DNA from: Rotaria sordida | Taxonomy: Eukaryota > Rotifera > Eurotatoria > Philodinida > Philodinidae | Assembly (NCBI GenBank): GCA_905250125.1 | Contig: CAJNOL010001035.1 | Coordinates: forward strand, 20,401 to 84,400 | DNA: 64,000 bases | Direction of reading: 5' to 3' | In this document: in pieces, positions 1 to 12,500 of the stretch | Position numbering within the stretch: the first letter of the stretch is position 1 | Layout of the letters: each line of letters begins with the position of its first letter | Program-made: the position numbers and the translations under genes | Notes under the pieces: model-generated | The model's input: only the letters and a program-made list of their open reading frames with translations | Database searches by the model: none | Told to the model about the DNA's origin: nothing

Positions 1-20
1 ATTTCTTTTTATTTAATTAC

Positions 21-419
21 CGTTTCCATTTGCATCAACTGCATTAAAATTGACAGGATATTTAAGTAAACTTGCAATAATTTCTAATCGTCCTACAGCA
101 ACTGCTAAGAGTAATGGCGTGAATTCTGTTCTTTCTGTTTTAGCTTCAAGCTGCTCTACAAGTTCATTTCTTTGTTGCGCATCATCTAAAATATTTTTTA
201 TTGTTGCTTCATGTCCATGAAAAGCTGCTCGATGTATAGGTAAATATCCATTATCATCATAGACACGTAATGCTTTATTGGCATCATCATTTGTTGTATC
301 ATTATGTGAAGCTGCTGATTTTCGTGCACTATTAATTATTAAAAGAAAAAAAAAACAACGATTGATAATTCAAAATAAAATATTCTATTAATATAAATTA
401 ACCTATGTAATGTTGTCAT
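21..419 (-). CDS. Ankyrin-repeat protein, 5' part (ANKAR-like paralogue)
   Basis: Two exons on the minus strand are visible. Exon 1 (419-403) starts at an ATG and ends before GT at 402. Exon 2 (328-21) follows an AG acceptor and ends before GT at 20, so the gene continues off the window. The joined frame begins MTTLHSARKS and contains two ankyrin-type stretches, LPIHRAAFHGHEATIKNIL and TPLLLAVAVGRLEIIASLLK, then NAVDANG. The first closely resembles LPIHEAAFRDYDTVVERIL in the divergent gene starting at 1469, so the two are probably paralogous halves of an inverted duplication. Ankyrin repeats are protein-binding modules. No other domain is visible in this fragment. The ankyrin call is firm; kinship with ANKAR is inference. 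Confidence 0.7.
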
Positions 420-1468
420 TGTTCCGACTTCGCTCACACTTTTTTTTTTACTTGTTCAAAATAACATTTGATCGAAGCATTTTAAATATATTGTTTTATT
501 TCACACCCATGCTCTCAATACAACATCTAACAAATTGCTAATGGATTTCACTTTTCGTTTTTTGTTGTTGTTATTGTTGTTAAAGAGAAGAAACGTTGTG
601 TCTGTTCAAGTGGTTAAAAACAAGATGGAAAAAAGAAAATGAAATCGACGAAAATGATTATAATTTCATTCATTTAACAAACTTCTATGTATCATTTACT
701 ATGAAATCAGTAAATTAAAAAACAAAATCTTCGGTTTTCTCTGTTTAAATCATTTTATTCTTTTTTAAATCAAAGCAAAAATTAATTTCTTTTTCTGAAC
801 AAAATTTTTTTTTTTGAAGATCGTTGATTTTTATTCTTTTTCGAAAATAAAAAAAAAATTTGTTGGTAGTATGTGCAATACATTCATCGAGTAATCAGAA
901 TGTTATATCGTACGAATAAATAAAAAATATTTCAACAAGAACAGAACAGTACTCAAAAATATTATTGCATTTTCAATTGAGAAATTCTTTCTTGTGTAAC
1001 TAAAAAAAAATAATCAAACGACGACAAACATAATTTTTTTTTCTCTTGTCAAGAAAGTATTCTATTCTCGTTTGTTTGTAAGTACATATTTTTTGTAAGA
1101 AATTTAGAAAAAAAAAGAAAAAGAGAAAAGATTTCAAACTTATCTATAACGAGTCTACAGAAAGTTTAACACTTTTATTAAATTAATTCATACCTGACTG
1201 ATTTAATTGGTTTTTTTACATGGTAAAAAAAGAAAAGTATGATGTTGTCAAAACAACTATTGACACAATAAGGAGACAGGAAAAGTTTTCACTCCTATTT
1301 TAGATTTTTTTTTTCTATTTGATATAGACGGAAGTAATAAATAAAAAAGACGAAGAAGAGAATGAATATCAATTGGCAAAAAAAAACGACCGGATATAAC
1401 GAATATTTATAGAATTATTTTTTAAGGATATTAAGTTTATTTTTTTGTTTATATTTTTAAATGTAGTT
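420..1468. other. Shared divergent intergenic region
   Basis: About 1.05 kb separates the two head-to-head ankyrin genes. It is A/T homopolymer-rich and no coding exon was seen. It presumably holds both promoters. An AG just before 1467 at the end of a T-rich stretch suggests a 5'-UTR intron acceptor for the plus-strand gene. Confidence 0.5.
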
Positions 1469-4400
1469 ATGGCGAGTGAATATAATGGTGAAGGTCGTTT
1501 ACCTATTCATGAAGCTGCTTTTCGTGATTATGATACTGTTGTTGAACGAATATTAGCTAATGTAGGTTCAAGAGGTGGACATAGAAATAATGAAAATGAT
1601 GAAAATAGAACAGAAGAAGAAAAAGAACGAATCAATCTTCTTCATCAAGAACGTATTCAAGAGATGGTTGAAGCAATAACATATGATTATTATCGTTTAA
1701 CACCATTATTAGCTGCAACAGTTGGTAATGCACGTCGTACTATTGAATGTTTAATAAAATATGGAGCTAAAGTAACATGTCGTGATGGTGATAATCGTTC
1801 TATAGCTTCAATAGCTGTTTTAAAACAAAATGCTGATTTATTTCTATATTTTGCACAAGCATCATATGCAAATGAACTCGATTTATGGAATACATTGATA
1901 ACTATGTTTTTATCTAAAACGTATGAGGAATCATCAGCTGCAGGTCATTTACTTGAACAATTAACATCACCTCAATATATTAATACAGTATGGCCATATA
2001 TATCAAATTTACGTCTTATTGAAAAAACTATTCAAGTTCTTATACAAACAGTTAATAATATTAATATTCCTAATGAACAATTATTAATAAGTTGTTTAAT
2101 TATTTTTTATAATCTTATGTATATTGATCCAAATTTTCGAACAATATTTTGTCAAAATGAAGAAGGTGCACGTGCATTTATTAAAATGCATAAAACAAAT
2201 TATATTATTTTATTACTTTTTTCTCATATTGTATGTCAATTATGTGATGATATACGTTGTATTCAAGCATTTGTTAATCAAAATCTTATTGGTGAATTAC
2301 AAATATTATTAGATAAAGATACAATGAATATACCTATAAAACAAGTATGTCTTTATTTTGATATTCTTGGTAAAATTGGACATTATAAAAATGCATATCA
2401 AACATTAATACAAAATTCATCATCAACAAAACGAACAATTCTTGAACAAGCTATTGATTTACTTGAAAGATTTGATCGTGTTTTAACAATATCAATTCTT
2501 CGTTTTATACGAAATTTATGCTTTGAAAATGAAGAACAACAACAAATATGTGCCGATAATCATTTATTGATTGCACATTTATTAAGTGCACTTAATTCAA
2601 CATATAAAGATGTACAACGTTCAAGTGTTGATACACTTCAAGTAAATTTTTATTTTTATTTTTTTTTATAAAATATAATAACAAAAACTAATGTCTTCGT
2701 TTTTTAGATGATTATTATACAGAATACTAGTTCTCAATATACAATTTTACAACAAGGTGGTGCTGAACAACTTCTTACATTATTAAATAAAGCAACATTA
2801 CCAAAATTTCGTATTTCTATTATATGTACACTTTGGTCATTGACAGGACGTGAACCTAATCGAAGACAAACAATGGCTTGTAAGATAATTTAATTGAAAA
2901 ATAAATGAAAGTTGGTTTTATTTTTCTCTTTAAGATTCTATTGGAGTATCTACTTTAGTGGAAGCTTTAAGTATAAAAACAAGTGATCAATTGTATATTG
3001 TACTTGATGCAATTAGTGAACTTCTTCGACGAGTACCAACAGAAAATGAAAATATTCCTCTAAAATTTGGACGTCGACATTGTATACCACCAATGGTTCG
3101 ATTATTATCAGTTGATCATGAACAAAAATTACTTCTTAAATGTTTACAATGTATTCAACAATTATGTCTTTTATCAACATATCGTCCATGTCGAACAAAT
3201 CAAACAATATTTCAAAAAGCTATTGGACTTAATCAACTTTTAGTATTAATTCGTCGAACAAATAAAGATAAAATTGTTCAAGCTAAAGCAATAGGAACTG
3301 TTGCTTACGCAATTTTTGGTATGTTTAAATTTATTTTTATTTTTGAATTAAATAATATTTTTAGAATAAATTTCATTTTATAGATCATAAAGAAAATAAA
3401 GAAACATTAACAAAACCAGTTATTCAACAATTATTTAAACGTATTTCATTCTTACTTAATTCTACTGATGAAGAAGTTCAAATTAGAGCTGGTCTTGGGT
3501 ATAGATACAATAATTAAAAATTCAATGATAGGAAAAAAAAAAAACAATAAATATTTTTATTTAGATTGGTGACTTTCATTTGTAATGATGTTAATTATTA
3601 TAACTATTGTGTAGAAAATATGACATTTAATCATGAACATTTTCGACTTTTATTAGCATCCAATAATATTTCTGTTCGTTCTAATGCAGCATTTCAAGTA
3701 AATTATACTATTAATTTTTTTTTATTTTTCTAATAAGAAAATAATTATGTGTATTTTAGATGATTATTTTCATTCATCTTTTTCCTGATATAATTGCTTC
3801 AGAATGGATTAGTCAAACATTAATAACTTTATTTCGAATTATTGCTGATCCTTATATTGATGATGAAGAAAAAATTTTACCAACAGATATTATTGGACGA
3901 TTAGCACGTATACCAACAGGTTAATAAATAATAAAATTAAATAAAAAAAAAATAAATAATCTATTGAATTTTTTTAGGTTTTGGAATGCATAAACATTCA
4001 GGTTGAAAAAAAAACATCATATATATACATATGATTAATATAATTGCATGACGAATGAATAATAATCAACTATTGCATGTTTTTTACTTTTTAATTTTAT
4101 TTCTTCTTTAACAAGTGAAAATATGTTTTTTTATTATTTTCTTTTATATAGAGATTTTGTTTTTCTTTTTGATCAAATAGGTGTTTGTGAAGCAATTATT
4201 GCAAGTGATGGTCTTGAACATCTTATTGCATTATTAAATAGTTCGCATATTCTTTTATCTGGTAATGCAGCTGTAGCAATTGATTGTCTTGTTCAAGATT
4301 CACCTGAAGGACAACGAAGATTATTAAAACAGTATGTTGGTTTCCTTTTTTTTTTGTTTTCTACTGATGAAATTAAAGTTCGATTTCTTTTGTTTTTTGT

Positions 4401-4575
4401 TTTGATTAGATGTCGTAGTCATATAAAATATCTTGATATTTTAAAAAAATATATTTTTGAACCATCACCATTAAGAACAAGAATTGATGAATTATATTCA
4501 TCGATTCATCGTGATCCAATATATTTTCCTCCAATTCGAACAACACGACAACATAGACATGTACGAACAAGTTAA
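1469..4575 (+). CDS. ANKAR: Ankyrin and armadillo repeat protein (ANKAR-like)
   Basis: Nine exons join in frame: 1469-2641, 2708-2879, 2935-3318, 3384-3498, 3565-3697, 3760-3919, 3978-4001, 4181-4331 and 4410-4575, giving 825 aa. The start is the ATG of MASEYNGEGRLPIH; an upstream in-frame ATG at 1445 lies before a likely acceptor. Residues 10-110 carry ankyrin repeats (LPIHEAAF, TPLLAATVGNARRTIECLI). The rest is helical armadillo-like repeats such as LLTLLNKATLPKFRISIICTLW and HLIALLNSSHILLSGNAAVA. The C-terminus ends FEPSPLRTRIDELYSSIHRD. The ankyrin-plus-armadillo order matches ANKAR, although the protein is shorter than the vertebrate one (about 1.4 kaa) and lacks its N-terminal half. Function is unknown beyond protein binding. 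Exon 7 is a 24-nt in-frame microexon. A paralogous ankyrin gene lies head-to-head upstream. Confidence 0.7.
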
Positions 4576-6481
4576 ATAAATAAACAAAAAAGAAAAATAT
4601 AGAATGATCGATTTGACTAAAATAACAGATTGTAAAAAACAACAAACTCAAGTTGTAATCAAATAAAGAAATACTTTTTCTTTCTTGTACTAATAAATTT
4701 AAAAAGTGTCCTCAATTCAACTCATCAGTTTGATGATGAGTATGGTGCAGGATAATAATAATAATAATAATAATCTCTGTAGCACTTCTTTGCTCATGAA
4801 CTTTCTATAGAATTTATACATTTAATTTAAACAAAAAAAGACAAATTCAAAGAAATCATATGACATGAAAGATAGTTGATGAAGGGAAATTATGTAAAAT
4901 TTAGAAAATGAAAACAAATACTCGACTACCATTGATAATTAATAGAAACTTAGAAGTTAAGAGGAGTTCATTTCTACTTATCATTTGTACGAATTGAATT
5001 TAAGACTAAGCAAATATTGAATCGAAATATAAACTTCAAAAACTTCTATGAACACAAGTGTCTATGTATATAAAATGATAGAGCAAATTTCAGACCCTTA
5101 TTTTCAATATTATAATACCAATGATGTTCGTATAACTGACGAAATAGATCATATTATATGAAAAGAAAAAACATTTACAAATTGTATGATTGTTCTCAAA
5201 TCTGCATTATAAATATAATTATAACTGTTGAATAGTATATTGCGAAAGGAATTATACTTCGAATTTATACCATTTTCGAAGATGTCCGCCATGGCAGCAC
5301 CAGTATTTTAGTTCATGGTGGATCAACGAAGAAAGTTCTCCAAGTATCGAATCACTTTTCGACTGAGACAATGTTTATTTGATGAGCACTAATTAATGAT
5401 AGAAAATTTTAGAATGGTTTAGTTTTCCAGGCCTTCATGTGTGAGATATCGAAATTTTAGTGGATTTTTCAATAAAAATCTGTGGTTCTCCTCAGATTAT
5501 ATGAGCGAGTTTCGACTTCAAACTTCATACGATTTCTAATATCGCCTATTTTTGAGATATTCGATAGTGGAAATTCTCTCATGTATAAAAGCAAATTTTG
5601 TTCATATATTTACATCTCCAGAAAGAAGATACGAGAAAAACTAAAATTTTCTCGATCAAATAATCTTATTAAAAACTTTCTTCATGTAAAGTTTAATGTC
5701 GAAATTTGAAAGTTGATTTTTCATGTGATCTAAGAGGATTACAGCTGTTTGTTGATATCTCGAGAATGAAGAACTAGAAAAGCAAATCGTTCAAGACTTC
5801 TCTATTACTCTCTAGCACTCACCAAATGAACATTGTCTCAGTCGAAAAAGTGATTCGACATCCGAGAAGATTTTCTCGTGAGCCCATCCTAATACACCAC
5901 TATGGCAACAGCTTTTTCTCTGAAAGACATGTCAAAAATGTATAAATTGCACAGAATTTTCGCAATCATAAATCTAACACTTTGAGATTTGTAGAATATC
6001 ATGGATTTAGAACAATAGATATAGTTCAATACAGTCATAGCAATGAAATTCTAAAGACTTTTTAAATACCATCGTGGTAGTGTCAATTCTTTTTTATTCC
6101 TCATCGCCGTGCGACAGTTTTTTTTTAAACCACGATCAACATCTCTGATTGTTTTACAAGTCGTTGAACGAAGTTCATTCCTAAATGAGAGTCTACTAGA
6201 ATATCTAATTCATATTTATCCAAAAAAAAATTGATATACGAAAGATGGCGTTAGTTATCACGTAGGAAAAGTTGGAGTGTATGATGTGTGAAGTCTAAAG
6301 AACATTTCTGTCCAATAAGATTCTATAAGAATATGTAGCGCTGTCGTCTCAATCTATCGAAGAATAATCTCGATTAAAATATTTTAATGATATTACTAAA
6401 CACAAGCTATTATCAATACTTCCAAATATAACTTAATCGACATCTATATGAATGATGATTTAATTTATTGTTCGGTTTTAG
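4576..6481. other. Intergenic region with a fold-back repeat
   Basis: No convincing exon was seen between the ANKAR-like stop and the COA1-like ATG. The stretch contains an AAT trinucleotide run near 4752-4772 and an imperfect inverted-repeat element at about 5275-5915, described separately. An AG immediately before the ATG at 6482 may be a 5'-UTR splice acceptor. Confidence 0.5.
5275..5915. repeat. Imperfect fold-back (inverted-repeat) element
   Basis: The segment GAATCACTTTTCGACTGAG near 5349 recurs in reverse complement near 5850, with a one-base length difference in a T/A run. Both copies extend into AGACAATGTT and then into weaker flanking similarity over roughly 100 bp. The span therefore folds into a long imperfect hairpin with a loop of about 300 bp. 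No transposase frame is visible. It is best read as a non-autonomous element; the exact ends and any target duplication were not resolved. Confidence 0.6.
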
Positions 6482-9467
6482 ATGTCTTCAAATACGAAAA
6501 TTTCTTTACCAAACGTAAAACAATCTCGTTGGGGTCATCCACTTGTATTTGTTGCATCAGTTATTGGTCTTGCTGGTTCAAGTGCTGTCTATTATGCTCA
6601 TATTCGTGCACGACAAAAAGCTCGAAGTATTTATTATCTTTTTTGTTTTGTTTTTTTTTATATTGAATTTTTCTATTTTAAGGTCTTTTTCTCGAACAAT
6701 CATTTTATAAAGAAGCACTCGAATTAACATCTGGTTATAAACCAATAACTGAAAAACTTATTGAACCAATTCAACCACTTCAAATTGATACAACAAGTAA
6801 ATTCAATATTCTTGGTCCTCTTGGAGCACAAGTAAGTTTATTATTGAAATTAGTTTTTTTTCTTTTTATTTTCTTTTTCGTATTATTAAATAAATATTCA
6901 TATAAATCAATAGATAAGACTCAATAAAAAGTTCGAAGAACAGAGTCATTCCTAAATTCTAGATAAAATATCTAAAATCTCTTTAAAAATAAAATGCAAC
7001 ATGATGATGTTATCTGGTCTGTTCTTAATGGACAATTTTGTTCATATAAACAACAAAAATCAAAAACACAAATATTCTGTTCAAATGAATATAATTTAAC
7101 TGGTTTATGTGATCGTCGTTCATGTCCATTAGCTAATTCACAATATGCAACTGTACGTGAAGAAAAAGGTATTTTATATCTTTATATGAAAGTTGTTGAA
7201 CGTTCACATTATCCAAAAAAAACAATGGGAAAAAATTAAATTACATGAAAATTATATTCGTGCATTAAAACAAATTAATGAACATTTGATTTATTGGCCA
7301 CGTTTTATAAGACATAAATGTAAACAACGTTTAACAAAATTAACACAATATATTATTCGTACACGTCGTTTAATGTTAAAAAAAACTGCTAAACAAGAAT
7401 TAGTACCAATAAAAAAGAAAGCTGAAAGACGTGAACGTCGTCATGAAGAAAAAGCATTTGTTGCTGCAAATATTGATCGAGCTATTGAAAATGAATTGCT
7501 TGAAAGATTAAAAAAAGGAACTTATGGAGATACATATACATTTCCTGTTAATGCAATTTCAAGTAAGAATAGATTTTATTTTATTTTATTTTTGTATTCT
7601 ATTTGACTTGTTTTTTTTTATTTTTGTTTATTATAGTGGATGAAGAAGATGAAGAAGTTGAAAGTGATGAAGATGAAGAAGAAAAAGAAAAAGAACAAGA
7701 AAGTGAAGAAGAAATTGAATATGTTGAAGATTTTGATGAAAGTGATGCTGAAGATATGGAAGATATGGGTGATGATATGAGTGATGAAGAAGAATTAATT
7801 AAATCAATTCCATCATCAAAGAAACGTTCACTTGAAATTGAATATGAACCGGCAGTAACAAAGAGTAAAGAACGTTTGAAACATCGACGACAACCGTCTT
7901 CGAATAGCGCCAATACGTGAAATACTCTTATTGTTTTTTTTCTTATGTTAAATAAAAAACCAAAAAGACCGGACAAGAAAAAGAAATTTTCTCTTTTTTT
8001 TATGCAAAAATGATATTATTTAGGTTGAAATACCTGTTCGAGGTGCTGAACGTGCCGGAATTATTTATTGTTATGCTACAAGAGATTCAGTAGCTGATGA
8101 GTAAGTCATTTTATTTTACATTAACAATTCAAATACAGTAAAACCTCCTTATATTAATCGGACTATAGTCTACTGAAGCGTGAATTATCCTAGGAATGAA
8201 CCTTTCAAACATGAGCACCTTCTTAATACGACGAGAGAACGTTTCTAAGTGTCAAATTGTTGTTTTGATTCGGAACTATTTGCATCGTGTAGATTCCAAT
8301 GAGTTATGAATACCCTAAAAAGAGTTCGAGATAATAGCTTATTACTACCGAGATACTGTAGCAGAATGCCGTGATCCTCTCAGGAAAACTTTATATAGAG
8401 ATAGATCTTAACAAGAATTGCTTATTTTAAGAGTTTCAGAATTTTTGATTGTATCTATTTTGAAATAAGAAGATCAGGATTTGCCGCTATTGTATATGAG
8501 CAGTGGGAAAAACACGATTTAAACTATTTTCATTAAGGCGTCTCTATGCAAAGTTGCAAATCGAAATTCGAAACTCAGTTTTCGTGAAGAGAATCACGAC
8601 ATTCTGCTACAGTATCTCGGTAGTAATAAGCTATTAACCAGAATTCTTTTCAGGATATTCAGAACCCACATAATGCGCATAGTCTCGACTCAAGCGATTC
8701 GGTACTTTGAAAGGTTCCTTTGTGAGCGCTTATTTCTAGTCCGATAAACAATAATAACCTATGTATATATGTTCTATCTCTAACATCCAGAACGAGACAA
8801 AAAAATGATCATATGTCTATTGCATTATAACAAACGATCATGAGACACATACGAAAAGAAGGATGAATTAACTGTAGATAGAAAAAGAAAAATATTAGAC
8901 AACAGTAATAGTAATATCTTGTTGTACTAGTCTTAACAGCTAGTAACATCAAATCAAGACGAGTTGATTACCTATGATTAAAACAAGTTGAATTAATTAA
9001 TTATTGAAAAGAACAAAAAAAACCATCACCTTGTCTAGCCGAAAAGTCATTGCAACTAAAAAACCTTCGCAAAGTGAGCACTTTTAGTCAGTCCCTCATT
9101 AAAAAGGTTTTACTGTATTCACAAAAAAAAAGATCGTCATTCAATAATCTTTAAGTATAAAGCAAATACTTTTTTTTTTCATAGTATCGAAATACAATGA
9201 CTCTTTAAATGATTATTAAAAATCGATTAACTTTCTTTGATACTATTCACAGTGAATATATATATCGAAAAGTATTTGCTTTCTATGATTATTGCAATAA
9301 TATGATCGAATATTTTATTGAAATAAATTGATATTCTTTGTTTTCTTTTCTTTTCTAGTTGGCATGTAGACAAACTTGAATTTAAAGGTAGTAGTCAACC
9401 GCAACGTTTTCTTTTCTATGATCGAGCATTACGACGAACTTCACCATCAACAGAAAAATTAGAATAG
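6482..9467 (+). CDS. COA1: Cytochrome c oxidase assembly factor COA1-like
   Basis: Four exons, 6482-6626, 6683-6831, 8024-8100 and 9359-9467, join in frame to 159 aa. Residues about 20-40 form one membrane segment ([19 protein letters not shown]) followed by basic residues, typical of an inner-membrane mitochondrial protein. Then come [19 protein letters not shown], the ILGPLG element, a [18 protein letters not shown] strand and WHVDKLEF. This order (one TM, alpha/beta domain, GPLG turn, C-terminal WxVdxLE) is that of the COA1/TIMM21 fold, whose members help assemble cytochrome oxidase or dock on the TIM23 translocase. COA1 is preferred on length and the short C-terminus. Intron 2 (1.2 kb) contains the whole MAK16 gene on the same strand, and intron 3 (1.26 kb) contains a 980-bp DNA element. 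The exon joins are phase-consistent. Confidence 0.6.
6994..7920 (+). CDS. MAK16: MAK16 ribosome-biogenesis protein, with one frameshift
   Basis: Two exons, 6994-7562 and 7637-7920, encode about 283 aa once a one-base break is allowed for. The N-terminus [19 protein letters not shown], the [28 protein letters not shown] block, [20 protein letters not shown] and the acidic tail (runs of D and E, then EIEYEP) are diagnostic of MAK16. MAK16 is a nucleolar factor needed for 60S subunit maturation. Cysteines at [22 protein letters not shown] fit its N-terminal metal-binding region. At 7215-7222 a run of eight A throws the frame: upstream reads HYPKK then TMGKN-stop, while the conserved continuation [11 protein letters not shown] lies in the next frame. 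Seven A would keep one frame. This may be a homopolymer sequencing error or a real mutation. The gene lies entirely inside intron 2 of the COA1-like gene; its stop is only 103 bp before that gene's exon 3. Confidence 0.9.
8136..9115. mobile_element. 980-bp DNA element with CAGTAAAACC termini (Tigger/pogo-like MITE)
   Basis: The left end TACAGTAAAACCTC (TA at 8134) is mirrored by GGTTTTACTGTA at the right end (TA at 9116), giving TA duplications outside CAGTAAAACC. Internally, TAATAGCTTATTACTACCG near 8332 recurs inverted near 8617 and extends through ATACTGTAGCAGAATG, and AATCGGACTATAG near 8157 recurs inverted near 8740. No transposase frame is seen. TA targets and CAGT-A-ACC ends are typical of pogo/Tigger-type Tc1/mariner elements; that assignment is inference. 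It fills intron 3 of the COA1-like gene. Confidence 0.6.
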
Positions 9468-9541
9468 GACTCTGTTTTTTTTTATTTAGAAAATAGAATA
9501 GTTTCAAGATGATTTGTCTTTCTCTGCTTCGTCGTTTCTAG

Positions 9542-12500
9542 ATGTTAATCATCTTTTTTTTATCATTCCTTTTCTTTGTTTTTGGTGATACTTATAATTG
9601 GTCAGAACTTGATATTCCAATTGAACATGCAATTTATTTCTTTACAAATAATCCTTCTATACATAATCAATGTCTTATGGATAAAGATAAATGTCCATAT
9701 TATGAACAAGCAAAAAATCTTCCATCATCTGATATAGCTTGTTGGGGTTATGAACCAAATTGTAAAAATAATGCATCGCTTATTCAATGTTCTGGTGATA
9801 GTCGAGGTTGGACAACAACGAAAGAAAAACAAATCAATGAATTTTGGCGAACAGCTGATTTTGGTTATATTGCAGAAAAACGTAATGAATTAAGAGAATT
9901 TTGTTCATCATCACTTGAATGTGTTGATCATTTACGTTTTTGTCGTGCTAAAAATATTTATATCGATTTTCGACATATTGAAACATCAAAACATCATGAT
10001 CGTTATCGTGAAGATATACTTAAATATGGTGATATTGGTGGTAATTGTAAATTAAATCGTAATGATTTAATTAAAAATGGTGATCATAAAAGTCCATTAC
10101 AAAGTTGGTTTTCTGAATTACAAGTTTTTATTGAAATTAATGATACAAATTTATTTAATTGTGATTTATATATAACTAAACCAACAATATTTATTAAACT
10201 TGATAGTGGATATAATATGTATCATCATTTTTGTGATTTTATTAATTTATATATAACACAACATATGAATAATACATTTACAAAAGATATACAAATTATT
10301 TTATGGGATACAAGTAAAAATGATTATTGGAGTTTTTTTTCTCATACATGGAATGCATTTACATCAAATCGTCTTATACATATTAAAGAATTTGAAGGAA
10401 AACGTATATGTTTTCAAAATGTTATTTTTTCATTTCTTGCTCGAATGTTTTATGGTAAGATGAAATTAAATACGTATGCATTTAAAAAGCAAAACATGAG
10501 AAAAAAATTTTGATATTCCGAATATTTTTACATAGTTGAATAGAGTTCGTCGAGCTGCAATCTTCGAAATATGAAAGAAGATCCTTAAAAAAAAAATTGT
10601 GACGGTGTTATTCGTGATCAACTCCACGAGCTTTATCCGACTATGTAAAAATATTAGAGTGTTAACATTTTTACTCATGTTTTGCTTTTGATACATTTTA
10701 TGTTTTTTTTATTTTATTTTAAATTATTTTTGTTTTAAAAAAACAAAAGGTTTTTATTATAATATGCCACTTATACCGGGTTGTACACAAACAAGTTTAT
10801 TTCGTTCATTTCAACAATATATTATTCATCGTCTTCGTATACCACAATTAGGTCCATTAAAATCAAATCAAATTCGAATAACATTATTGAATCGTACAAC
10901 ACAATTTCGACAGATTTTAAATGCTAATGAAATTATTCAACATTTAAGAAATATTTCAATGAATGAAAATAATGATTATTTAATTAATGTTGTAGATTAT
11001 AATATTAATATACCATTTATTGAACAGCTTAATATTACACATAATACAGATATTTTCATGGGTATGTTTCTTTTTTTTTTTTATGGATACAAAAATATTT
11101 TTAAAAAATTAATAATCATTAGTATATGAATATATTTTATTTTAGATACTTCTTGAAAGAAAGAAAAAAAGATCCTATCAACTGTTGAGTATATATATAT
11201 ATTTGTGATTTACAATGAATATACTAATCGGAGATGATAAATTACAAAATAATTTAATATTTTTGCAAGAACTAAACACGAAAACTTTATTAAATAACAA
11301 TTCATTATTGAGATGAGCCTTACCGAGAGTTGTGCGGAACTAGGAATAAGAGTAAAAACACTCTTGCAACTAGAGCTGAAGATTATAGTTAAATATTCTG
11401 TAGTTTTTAAACAAATTATCTTATCCTAATCGTCAACTAAATAAATAAAAAAAACCAAGTGTTCAAGAATTTTTTTAAATGGGATACGAATAAATTCTGG
11501 AATAGATTTCCTTAGATTGAAACCAAATAAGACTTACCGAGAACACTAGAAATGGAGTTACCCAGACCAAAAAAAATTGATTCTGCACAGTGTTTTATCC
11601 AGACTTTAACTTCGGAAGGGTGAACAGCTGTTTTGGGGAGCATAGACACATAGTACGTGCTACAATAGCTATAAATTCGAGGAAAACTAATTCGATTTTC
11701 GGAAGAGCGCCACCATTCAGTTCTCATACTGAATGAAAAAAACTAAACTCGAAAGTGCACTTGATTGTGATCTAAATGTAATCACGAGATTTTATCGAAA
11801 ATCTCAGTAAAATAACTAGAATTTATGAAGAAAGACTCATGGACACGAATCTTTTTTTCTAAGACTTTCTCTCGTTTCAATAGAGCTGACATAATGAGAG
11901 TTGACAAGAATTTTTTCATCAGCGATTCTATCAAGATAAATATTCTCTGAATGTATTATGCATATCAACTATCAGACATATTGCTCATAGAGTAGTTTCA
12001 TCTAATTTTCTAGACAACATTGTTTTTTAAACTTTGTGCTTAATCGATTGTTTGATTTTGAATGAATAATTTTAATCAAAAATCAAATTCATAACCAGCT
12101 GTTTGTTTTTTTTTCTTTTAAATGTCAATATTTGAAATATATATATTGTTATATTTTCTTCTTAGGAATGCATGGTGCTGGTTTAACTCATTTACTTTTC
12201 TTACCAGATTGGGCAACTATCTTTGAAATACATAATTGTGAAGATCGAGATTGTTATTTAGATTTAGCTCGTCTTCGTGGTGTTAAATATTTTACATGGG
12301 AAAATGATGCTAAAGTTTATCCACAAGATGAAGGAAAACATCCAACATTAGGAACACCACATAAAAAATTTACAAATTATGCATTTGATAAATATGAATT
12401 TGCACGTATTGTACGTAAAATGGTTAAATATGTTAAAGAACATCCAGCTTATCGTTCTGCAAAACGAATGAAATATTCTACAATGAATTCTATACCGACA

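Noticed and set aside
7193-7250. Programmed ribosomal frameshifting or a tiny intron to explain the MAK16 break
   Set aside because: No GT-AG pair fits and MAK16 has no known frameshifting; a homopolymer indel is simpler.
7599-7976. Antisense open frame rich in serine opposite MAK16 exon 2
   Set aside because: It is the reverse of the acidic GAA/GAT codons of MAK16; no independent coding signal.
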